From positions 5,585,116-5,649,115 of the forward strand of contig NC_135164.1 of the NCBI RefSeq assembly GCF_050948215.1: a stretch of 64,000 nt of DNA. The letters run 5' to 3'. Below the pieces are notes generated by a model that did not search any database, was not told the DNA's origin, and worked only from the letters and a program-made list of their open reading frames with translations. How positions within the stretch are numbered: the first letter of the stretch is position 1; every line of letters begins with the position of its first letter. Positions 39,701 through 51,700 of the stretch are shown piece by piece. Both the position numbers and the translations under genes were made by a program. The DNA comes from Halictus rubicundus. Taxonomy: Eukaryota > Arthropoda > Insecta > Hymenoptera > Halictidae.

Positions 39701-42700
39701 GCTGATTGTCTCTCACAACAATTTGTGAAAAGAAACAATTGCAGAAAATCGTGACGGTACAATAGACTGTAAATTTTATGGAAACTTTTAACGAATTTAC
39801 TGTTGCGTTATTTCCAACGCATTAAAATGTTTAAAATAGGAAATAGATGTCTATTTTCATTTTGCGTTAAAGTCCACCGTTCATCGACTAATAAAACTGT
39901 TTAGATTTTGTGGGAGTTTTTGGGGTCGATGCTCAACGGGTTCAGAAGGCACGATTTTCGGCACTGAAGGAGAGAATGTTTGCAACCGGACGGATTTCGA
40001 GCTGTATGCACCTCAAGGAGCCTGTAGCGGGACCGTGCCCGAAGCGTGAATGCAACACCCGAGCCAGATGCACGCGTAACGCAGTAATGAGAGTCGGCGG
40101 TATCAATGCAGCCGGGTGAATCGCGTGTGCGCCGCCGCGTTTCACGTCCGATTAACGCGTAAAACCTGCAAATATGGCATCTGGCCTGCGACTTTCTACT
40201 TTCCTCTCGTCGAACTACCGCGAGGAACGCCGACGATTCCGCACTTACGGTTCATCGTGCGCTGCGGTTTTTCGCCGAACGAGTCGTCCTGAAACCGCCT
40301 ATGCACGTTGCAACGCGTCGCGACGCACAGTGATCCAGATCGACCACTTGACCTCTTCATTTCATCAAAAAGCAACCTGCTCGTATCTATGTGCATTGCA
40401 TCTTAAATGCCCATGACATTAAAAAACGGTGAAATTAACGAGATTCATTAAAAATTGTGATCAGAACAAGCATTTAAAAATCAACGTGAATCCTACTTTT
40501 CATCGAAAAAATTACCGCATTTCTTATTGATACCCTGGAGAACCTAACATTATGTGTCCATTTTTGTTCCAAAAGAATAGTGTTTGTCTATATTATAATT
40601 CGATATTCATAATTCAAACAACAATGCTCAGTAAACCAAAGAGAATCTTCAAAGTTTTCTGTCATTGGTAAAGCATATCTTTCGAGTTGCATTATAGTTT
40701 GCATCAAAGCGCATTATTTTCAGTACACTTTTCTCCGTGAAATCACGCAAGATTCGCGTCCCATTCGGTCCCGGCACGAAAGTTATTATTGTTTAAAGCG
40801 GCCCTGTATCACACTGTAAAGAGTGGCTGTTATCAGTGATAAGAACGTTCGATTTTCGCGAATTAAAAATAAAGCGGGCATTGAGACGAAGATCCCGTAA
40901 ATATGGGGGCTTTGAAACTCGGAGGAAGATAATCCTTTTCGAAAGAGAAAAGCTAGGAAAGAAGAAAGAAGCGATCGCCGACAAATAACCGGAAACTCCA
41001 GCTGATCGTATCTGTGATTCTCGTTCTCCTTCTTCGTCGAACGCAATGATCGTTTAAAGTCCGAACCGTCTGACCATGGCTGGTTCTTCGTTAATTACGA
41101 CGGGTTAACGACCGAGGACTTCATACTCCGAAGCAAAGAACTGTGTCTTCTGGATTTCTTAACACAAGGCAACGCCTCGTAACGTTCATGATTACTATGT
41201 TATACAACTTGACCTATTTTCCCTCTGGAATGCTTAACGAACGAGTGTCGTTAAATAAGAAGAACAGAACAGGATCTCTATTTAGAGAACCGGGAATTAT
41301 TGCTCCGGTGGTTTCGCTCAAAGAGGATCATCCTTCCGCTAAATAAAAAACGTCACAAACCAAATGTACGGTTTATGCTTACTTTCCGTTCCTGAATTAA
41401 ACGAATCTTTAGCATTAGATCCACCGAGCATAAAATGTTTTAAATTACACGACTGAATTTCATTAGGATCCTCGCAATTTACTTAACAATTTCTAAAGGG
41501 CATCCTTGTCATTTTAATGATTGTAAAACAAAAAATGCGAAACCGCCGTGGTCGATGTTAATGCGCTTCGTACCGAAATGGAGAAATAGAAGATTATGCG
41601 CCGGCGAAAAAAGTTGCTCTTTGAAATGGAAAAGTGATTGATGGACCACCTTGTATCTCTTCCAATGGCGCTCGTCGAACTCACGTCAATCTAAGTTACG
41701 TTTCCATGCTCGTACAAGGTAATATTTACACGCCATTGGCAACTTTCACGCTGTCGAGATCGAAGAGTCAAAGACGGCGTGTGCGTGCGCTATCTTCTCG
41801 CGTTGCCGATCTTGCATAGAAATTTTGCCGGCAACACGATGCATCGTGATCGATAATTGAAATCTCGAGACGGCCGAGCGCTCCGAAGATGATTTATTGA
41901 GCACGTGTCACGGTTCGAGCCCGACCCGATCAATATCACCGGTCGCTCGATTTTATCCGACAAATCTCAGACGATCCATACCGGTCGATATGTTTCTATC
42001 GATGAGTCGATGACCTCGGTTGCATCACTGCGAAATGCAACTGCACGCGACGCATTACTGAACGCTGCAAGTGCTCGGTTAACAGCGCTCAAAAACATCG
42101 ATCTTCAGGAGTTTTTCTGGAGAAAGCTGCGTGTTCCAGGAAGATAACACATTTCGCGTTTTATCGTATGACGAGTTTATCCGCGTAAATAAATTGTTTT
42201 GTTTCACTTTCGTCGACGCTTGTTGATACGATTGGCTGATTGCAGCATCGCCGCTGAAACGGTTTTATCGATGGTCTAGGGAACTTGGAGAATAAGTCTG
42301 CCATTTTATGATTTCTTTCTAAAAGTTGTGATACGAAGCTGGAAGTTGCTTCTGTGTCTGTTTAAAAAAATGGTAACTTTTCGCTGGATCTGTGAAACAA
42401 ATTTCCCGACTTTTCTCATTTTTCAGAAGTGTGAAATTTAGTGTTTTAAATGCTTTTTGGCGCCACTGCGTAATTCGGTCTAATCATGTTTATAAGGAAT
42501 ATTTGTAAAGACATAATATCGATCACTTAAATTCTCATGCTATTCGAGGTTCCCTCTCTACGAGAACGTTTCTAAAATATAAATTCAGGAGACCCCGATA
42601 AAGTTGACCTTGTTCCGGGAAAACGCGACCGAATTTTCCAGTTTGGAGCGCAGCGCAGTCGAGGGGTCGATACGCAACGCATCGCGACACGCACCGCGAT

Positions 42701-45700
42701 ACGCATACTCGGCATTTCTGCATCTGTTGGCGAGGTTACGAAGACCGGTCACGGTGCGATGAGACAGCTTCCTTTGTTAGGATAAATTATATTCAACGGG
42801 GGAAAACGAGCGACGATTATCGAGAGGCAGGGCGGTAAGAACAACAACCCGCGCAATAATTAATTGTTAAACGCCGTCTGTGCCGTGAAGATTCGATGCC
42901 AGATAGGCCGGGGATGCCACTAAACGCGATCTCTTTCGATTAGCTTGCATTAGACCAGAAGGGATCGAAACCGGAAGGGGAGTAACCACTTCGCGGTAAA
43001 AGCTCGTTCGTTCCGCCGCCGCCGCCGTCGTGTATTTATACCACAAAGGTGGCGGAGAGGCTGTCTCCGACGAAGACGAGCCTGCAAAATGGATCTCCCG
43101 TCTATTCCCGCTTGACACGTACTTAACATTTGTTTGGATTCGGCCCTTGATAACGACGGGGACTCCGAAGTCACGCTGCTCTCAGCCAGCCGTGCAGAAA
43201 CAACCCCCGCAGTCGCCGAAGCTTTCAACGTTGCCGCACCGAACCGGGCTTTTCAAAGTTTTCCCTTGAAATCCGCGGCTCCCAATAGTACTGTAATGTC
43301 CCGATTAGTGTTCCTTCTCGAGAGATTTCTCGAGAAATTTTATAATCGATTATTTCTCATTTCTCTAGAAATTCCAGTATTTCTCGAGAAATTTAAATCT
43401 AGGAAAATTCTTATGAATCTCATTTATTTTATAACACATAAATTCTTAAATTCTCTTAAATTCTTATTTAAAACTGTAGAAAAACTGAATACCGAATTGA
43501 GTAATGAGTTTCTTGTTGTTATTGAAGAAGAAATATCTAAAAGAAGAGACAAGATTGTTGTATCCCTTATAAAATATCTGCATAATCCAGAGTCTCTGCA
43601 AAACGATTCACAAGATACATTTTTTGATTTAACATCCAAGGCAGATATGTATAAAATTGCAAAAGAAATTCTAAGCAGACTTTTTGGAACATATAACAAT
43701 GATTCTTATGAAAATAGTGAAAAACTTTCAGATTCTCAGAATGAGGAACTGTCACTGGAAAAACAGTTAGAATTAGAAACTGCAGACAGCCTTCAAGAAT
43801 TTAGTGTGAAAAGTTTAGCGGCAGAAGAAAATAAATTCCGGACTCTAACAACGGAATTCCAAATTTTTGAGCCCACTGGAAAAAGGACACCCAATCTTCA
43901 GCAACTTTTGAATGTTCTGTATACGATAAAGCCAACATCCACACAAAATGAAAGAAATTTTTCTACGGCTACAGATTTCGTTACAAAGAAAAAAGAAGTA
44001 GATTGTCTGATTCTACATTAGACGCATTATACTTCTTAAGAAGTCATTTCAAAACAAAAGCGTAATGGTTCACTTTATAAAAATTTGGTAAGTTTCCCAA
44101 TATTTCGTTATTTTATTAAAAATTCTCGAGAATTCTCGAGAATTATCGAGAAATATAGTCTTATTTCTCATTTCTCAAGAAATGAAAAATGTTGAGAAAT
44201 CAGGAACACTAGTCCCGATACGTGCCGAACAGATGTGCACGATATCTCTGAAAAATATATCCCATTCACTCATACTTTACTCTCTCTCGCGCATTGAAAG
44301 GCTCAAAATCTCTGATTGTTTCTCTATGAATCTTTTACTAACTTGTGACCTTTTTCGGAATAGGTTTACGAAGCACTAAAAGTGACTATTTTACGTTACT
44401 TTATGAAAATAACGAGACTTTGACAGTCCACATTTGTAGCCATTTTTTTACAATATATTACCAAGGAAATAAATTTGTTGAACAATTCCTCGTGGATGCA
44501 TCTTCGCAATCAAAGTAATTGTAAACGTAATCATTAACGCGTTAACTGCCACGTCAGTCACATACGACTGACAGTGATTTTTGACTGGGTTTAGAAATTA
44601 ATTTTTATTATAAGATATCCAGATAAACCGAATTTTATTGGAGTCTTTCGAATTCCAAAGGGTTGAGACAGCATCCCCTATAATACATTTTATTTCTAGT
44701 TTTGGTTCCATTAACACTGGAACTGCCCTACCGAGCCCTAAACGTGACTTAGACTAATCGCTTTATAATAACAGCAAGATTGAATTTGCTCAGGTTTGAT
44801 ACGATTTTTATGGTAACATGTACTTGAAAGAAGAGATATATTAAAAAATTTCTCGTGAAAACGTTTTCATAGGTTCACTAATCGTGAAAGAAGAAATCAT
44901 CCACCAGTCATTTTGACTGGTTCGGTAGTTCTAGTGTTAATTAAATTATTCTGATTTTGTAAGAATCTCTGGGGTTGATATTTGGCACTTAACGTGTTGA
45001 AAATATTAGAACCAGTGTGCTCATTCAAATCTATAAGAGTTTGTTATTACATATACCTCAACTTTAAGCAATTCAATTCCAAGTATGCTGACATCAAGGC
45101 ACGTTTATCCTACCTGTATCGAAACATTACTGTACTTTTCAGCTTTTCTTGTGACCAAGTGACCCAGACTTGCAGGAACATTGAGGATTGACCTCGCCTA
45201 TTTAACGCGATTTGATAAACACACAGATCTAGTTCAGTCTGAGATAAGCGAGCGTTCAGGTCGAAAAATGCAAAACGGACCATCGGATATCATATCTCTA
45301 CGATTATCTCTCCTTGCTTTACATTGACTCGCTTTATAGAAGAAATGGATTAGTATGATATTTCTCACTGGAACACCCGATACAGTTTGGACGGGAAATG
45401 TGTAACAGAAATTGCAGATAAGCTCACGGTTGTTTTATCGCCGACGATCGCTAAGCACCAAACATACAAGAAATCAGCCTCAACTGGTTTATTTGATCGG
45501 AAGAAATTCTGTTTTGAAACTTGCCCGGATCTAACCGTGCCTCTCGGATAGCCGGTTGTAATATTCGCCGAGCATAATACATTCTTATCTGACCGGCGAG
45601 CCTTATCAGCGACGAAACACGACTCGTTTTACGGTCGGTGGTGTAATATTTGCGTGAACTTATCGTTATCGGCTCTGGTAGAGAAGCACGTTAGCAGAAG

Positions 45701-48700
45701 TCGGAAGGATATCGTTTGTATTTTGATACCGGGGATCCGTGAGACTCTTCTACCATGTTAGCACGGTTTCTCAACAGCCTAACAATCTCCCATTCGTTCC
45801 GCCGAGATTCAAACCGGCAAACGAATGTACAATTTTACCACAGGCTTAACCTTTGCTCTCCAAAATTTTATCGTACTCCATTTCCAGCCGTTCCCTACCG
45901 CCTTAAGACTTTCATTTAAACTGTACTTCAAGAGACAATTCCTAGATTGCTGCCAATTTTAAACAACTATTGTAAGCATACAAATTGATTGGTCATCTAT
46001 TTTATAAATTTCATTTTCATTCACAAGCAACCAAAATACGTTCATCTCTTGGAAATCGTTCCCACGAATTTCTATGCATTCACTGCATTCTAGAGTTAGG
46101 TATTTTCTGAGTGTTTCTAATCCTGAGTGTCAGACATTAATTTGTACATCTACTTCTTGATCATCTAAGTAAAAAGAAGATTAATATTACAAGAGTCACA
46201 CCTAACGTAGCAATTTCTCTACGTACATTCGAGTGCAAAGGCTTAACATCTTATCAGCTATGATAATGTCGGAGTTGCTGTTCACTAGATTAAACGTTCG
46301 CCGTTCAAAATTGGTGCAATTGGTCCGCATCGATCGGTTGCAGGCCACAAACTGCATTTCCACTAGTTTGTCCAGCTGCAGTGGATCGTCGTGTCACGCG
46401 TTCGCGAGAAAACTGGGCTTTAATTTGCATCCAGAAATAATTCAACAGCGCTGCCCCGACTATTTATCGTTCCGTCACGTTTTCCGGAGGTTCGGGTTCC
46501 TTCTGCGCCGCACCTGCGCGCCAAAAGTTCGCTTTTAGCTCTTTTCGGCTCCGTTTTGGGGCCATTCTTCCACGAATGGGAACCGGCGCGGCGTTTCGCT
46601 TTTCGGCGCGCGCCCGGCTCTGTCTGGAAAGTCAGCTGGCACAACACACACGCCGTGCATAACTATAAAAATCCTCTGTACGATGAGTCACGAACGCGGA
46701 ATAACGCGAATTCGGACCGGTCGCAAACAGCCAGCGAAAGCTCGCAGACGAAAACGGTTTGATTCGCGGAAGCCAATGAAAACGCCGATTTCTGGGTAGT
46801 TCTAGACGATCTGCTGGATCCACGGAACACGCGAAAATTGGATCATTTAGGTCAAAAGTGTCCTCTGCGACGCGAACAGCGTCGTTCCAACTCCATCAAA
46901 ATTTACTATTGATTTTTTGGTAGGTGTCCCAGGGCTCTGGAACTTTTTTGAAAAGCGTCCTACTACTATAAATTCCTATGGGAAGGGACGAGGAAAAATT
47001 CTGTAAAAAATTGCTGTTTTAGTTCGAACAGATCTCATAAAATATAAAAATTTATCTATTACCTAAACTATCGGATCACTAAAAGTTTTTACTAGGACAC
47101 CAGCTTGAATAATTAAATTAATTAGATCATTGCTTCAATAATTTCAGTGATTCTACGATTTGATTCAAATTGAGAACAGCCAATAGTTCCTAACTTTTTG
47201 TAGTTTCCCAGAACGTAACGTTCCCGAGTTCAGATTGTAAATACAGAAAACTGAAGACAAACGATATACAGAGGATGCAACAAAGATTTCAAGAAACCGC
47301 GGTTAGAAAACGCGCTAACTGTCAAAGAAACGAGCGCCCGGTTGCGAAATACCGGAAACACGGGCAGATAATTGAAAGGCAGATCGTTGATGCGAGTTAT
47401 GGCAATAAAGTGTGCAAGTACGAGCAATGGGTGGTTACTTTTAAACGGACTCGAGCCATGAGAATAAAGTTAATACGGTGTACGCACACCCACGCGCACC
47501 CACGCGCACACCATTTCTACAAGATAGAGCTAATTTCGAAAGTTGAAGGTGATCTTGTACCGTGATAGCGCTTCCATGGCGGAACAGATCAAAGGTGATC
47601 AACATTCTCGATCGATTATTTACGAGAGTTCTTCTCAAGGAGGGGACGAGCCGCCGATATTCGAAGAAGTAGAACTTGAAATTGAAAATCGATGAAATGG
47701 AGCCTCGAAACTTTCGAAAATCGAGGATCCGACTATTTTTACTGCTTTCGATGAAAACATCCCATAAGCTAACAATCGTAAACAGACTGCGAATCTATCA
47801 AAACTGGGACACCGAATTATTTGTTCAGACTTGAAAATTAATGTTTAGCAAATTCTCTTAGGATGTGCAACTGCAAGGATGAGAAGGAACTTGGTGTGAC
47901 GCGTTTTAATCCTTTCCAGTCCTTATTTCATTGAATAAATTACTTTGATTTTATTGGCAACCAAAGTGTTAAATAAGTCAGTGAGTGAGAGAATACAGTG
48001 ATTTCTCTATATATGTCGCCAAGGCCTCAACGATAAACGTCGCGGAATTATTCCCACTACGTCCAAAGCTCGAGAGGCCTCGAGTATGTCTCCTGGACGA
48101 TACAAGACGCTGGCAAGACCCGTGTTGACATATATCGAGAATTCACTGTACTACACTGTCAAAAACCAGGCGTTGTTGTCGATCCTAGTCGTCTAGGTCT
48201 ACTGTAAGTGTCGCAATCGCGTTGAGAAGAACGCCACGACGAACTTCTAACAAAATACAGTTTTCTATTTTTAAGCTGCCCGATTATTGACCAAACCAAG
48301 CGTGTGCCATCTCTGTAAAAGTCTATCGTCGTGTTTTCTTGTTGGAGAATTTCGAGTTCTACTATGCGGAGGTGATGATGGGGTGACGACTCGAAGGAAA
48401 CTCGAGTTCCTCGAGTAGGGCAACTGGAAAGAGCACTGTACCAGAAAAAAAGCTCTCCAACGCGTCGGCGCACCGCGATACGCGACTTTCAGAATTTATT
48501 TCGAAGTGGCCTCTCCAGTATTTCAGTAAGATCATTAAAGCCGTGTTTCCGGCACGTTCAAAGCAAATGATCGCGTGTGTTCAAAGAGCCCGGGAGGGGG
48601 GAGGGGGGAGACCCGAAAGAGCTAATTCGAAATTCCAGAATTCTATGGGCGGCTGGCTCCGATCGCCTTTGTCGAGTGTTTGCTTCGTTAAAAAGTTCGT

Positions 48701-51700
48701 GGCCTTTAGTTCCGCGGGAATGCGAAACCAGCCGCGGATCGACCGACTTAATTGGCCGTCCATGGCGATCGATTTGTCCCGAAAATACGCGTAGTCGTCT
48801 GTACTAATTAGATATTAAATTTCTCGGGACTTTCATAAACGGAACGACGGGGTTCGCGGTATTAGAAGAATTAGTCGTTCGAGAATGCTCGTTCACTCTC
48901 ACCGTGAGACCTCTGCGATCCTTGTAGGCGGATCGAAATGTGAGAACGAGCCGTTTCCTTCTATGGTAACGCTGATCAACGCTTTCCACCGCTTTTTTAT
49001 TCATCTGTGACACAACACGTGCGCCGGCACGTCCGAGGATACACGTTCAATGAGATATTTTAACGGGCGATCCTTCGCAGATCGTTTCTTCTCGTTCGAG
49101 CTTGCATTGTGAAAGCCAATGTTAGTAAATACTCTCTCCGGATTTTATCTCTACGTCTCCTCCCATTTCAGCTGGCACTGTGAGAACAAATATTAGCGGT
49201 ACACGTGTTCCTAGATCGTAATCAATTTTTTCGTTTATCTCCAACCGGAAAAAGTCTCCGCCGAAGCGTTGATGATCTACGAGTTTCAGGAAGCTCGAGA
49301 AATTGCAAGTAAAAAAGTTATTTATAAAACTGTGACAGGTAATTTTACATAGATACGAATATTTCGTTTTATTGTTTGATAAAGGTTTGACGTTTTTACC
49401 GTGATAGAAAGTTTGCCACTCGTGCTTGTTATAATGAAATTCACCGTGGTTTACTTTGCGATTTTTAACGGGGCAAAAACGGTGGTTTATACTATGATAA
49501 TCGCAATTTTAGTGCATAACATAAGAGAAAGCGAAATGGCGAATGAAAAACACCAATTGAAATAGATTATTCCAACCAGAAATGAACAGGTGCATTATCG
49601 GCACATTATACTTGTGTGGGTTCAGAGAACGTAATTTATGTACGCGACTATTGCAAAATAAAATTAATTTTTCGTCCATTCTGGCCGTTTTACTATACTT
49701 CGCGTTCTGTCATGTTCCTACATCATTACTAAAGCTTAAAATGAATTTTAATAAAGTCTGATACTAAGTCTTATAAAAGTGGCGAGATAGAACTTATTTA
49801 GATTTTTAAAAAAATGTACACAACGATCTCCTACGGAAAAACAATTATAATTTTAATAATTGCGGAGTAGAGAGCATAAAAACGGTCGCTTGACCAGTAG
49901 CGCTGGAAATCGGTCGTTCCATATCTGACATTCTAATGCATTCGATTTTTCAATTTACGTCTATTCCGCGACTTTCTCGACGATAAAACAAAATGGGTAT
50001 CTCGCATTAGCACCTTCTCCTCTATAATTACGAACAGTGGCCAGACACCGATTGCCCACGTCGCATCAGACGAGACGCGTCGGTCCCGTCGAGGCAGCAG
50101 CGTTCTGTTTGCCGAAGAATTATGGTCGCGAAAGAATGCGATTTCTCGTGACATCCGACCGGTCCGTGCAAGTAGGCAGCCTCGCGATCGTCATTCCGAG
50201 CCTACGCGGCTAAAGAACAGTGTCCACGCAAAACCGAGAGGAAGCTTGGGATCCCGTGCAGACGCGGGACTGGCTCCGCGGATGGAATACGTGATCACCC
50301 TATTAATTAGTTGTGCAACCAGTCGACAACACCCGGAGCATAACGAAAATTATACAGTTGCGATTTATGGGAGCGTTGTCGAGCCGTCCGGCCGTCTTTA
50401 GCAATCAATGGCCAGTGCCGTATCGTTTCGGGCACCGTCGGTCGTCGTCATCGTTCCAACAAGGACAGAAACATCCAGAACAAAGAACTATTTCGGTCCA
50501 CACAGCTAGATTTTTTGGAAACGCGGAGTACACTGATTCCTCTGTATATGTCGCCAAGGCCTCGATGATAAACGTCGCGGAATTATCCCTGCTACCGGTA
50601 TACCCCGTGAGGGGACAAGAAGCTCGAGAGGCCTCGGGTATGTCTCCTGGACGATACATGACGCTGACAAGACCCGTGCTGTTGACATATATCGAGAATT
50701 CACTGTATAGACTGAATAATGCACAAGGGTTGCCCTCGGGGGCCAAGAGCAACGTAGCCACGCCCTCTCGGGTCACTCTACACGGAGGAATCGAGGTAGA
50801 TTATCAAGGGATAATCTTCCCTTTGTTTTTAAGGAATTTACAAATTCAATGTATTTACCTTTCTATTATACTGAGTGTTCTATTGAGAATTTTAGATTGA
50901 GTCACGCTAATTCGACAGCAAGGCACAAATTGAGATCGAAACGCAAGGGACGTTTTCGGGAAAGCGTTGTCAGCGTCAAATGTTGGGCGGGTAGACTCCC
51001 AGCAACCATTGTTGCCCAGACACCGTGACGCTTCATGGTTCGAGAGTGAAATCTTGTCCTTGACATAGTTGTCCTTTATTGCCCCGATCCCACAATGCGA
51101 CAGGGAACAACCGACGTTGTCGTCGAACAGTAACAGTTCAAAGGAGCCCGTTTACACTGCGCACGTCTCTGTCAGAAACATGAAACTCCAGCACGTCGAG
51201 CTCTAACGTCAACAAAATACCAAGCCCAAACTTTCCTCGTGAAAAATTAATTATTTCTGCAAACTCGTGTCCGCGGCTGGCAGAATATTGTCTGACGCTG
51301 CAACAGTTGTTGGGAGTATCGAATAAACGTACCTGCGACGCGCGTGTATCGCTAATCGATCAAAAAATCGGACGGTTCGCGGTCCGCTGCCAGTCGACAA
51401 GGGATTTCCTATTCGGTGCACGAGTCGGGAAAAAAGTGAACGTCTGACGCATTTTCGATAGCGTGGGTCGACAGACGAAAACGAGTCCTCCTCTCGTCGA
51501 CAGTGTCTCTTTTATGCGAGTCAGAGATTTGGCACGTTCCGCGACTTTTTAACGCGCCGGGACGAACGGGAACGAAAATGGCAGTCGCGACGGACGATGT
51601 GGGTAGTTAATTCTTTTTGCGACGAGGTAAAGAATATTTTCATTCTCCGGTAATTTTCGAAAACGTTGCGATCTCGTAAGTTGGATTTCAAGAAATACGG

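Noticed and set aside
43134..43305. Start of the 295-codon frame upstream of the hAT element
   Set aside because: This part lies outside the terminal repeat and target duplication, so it is not part of the transposase and looks fortuitous.
50313..50900. 195-codon plus-strand open frame
   Set aside because: It passes through MITE copy 4 and its flanks, with no protein-like conservation.
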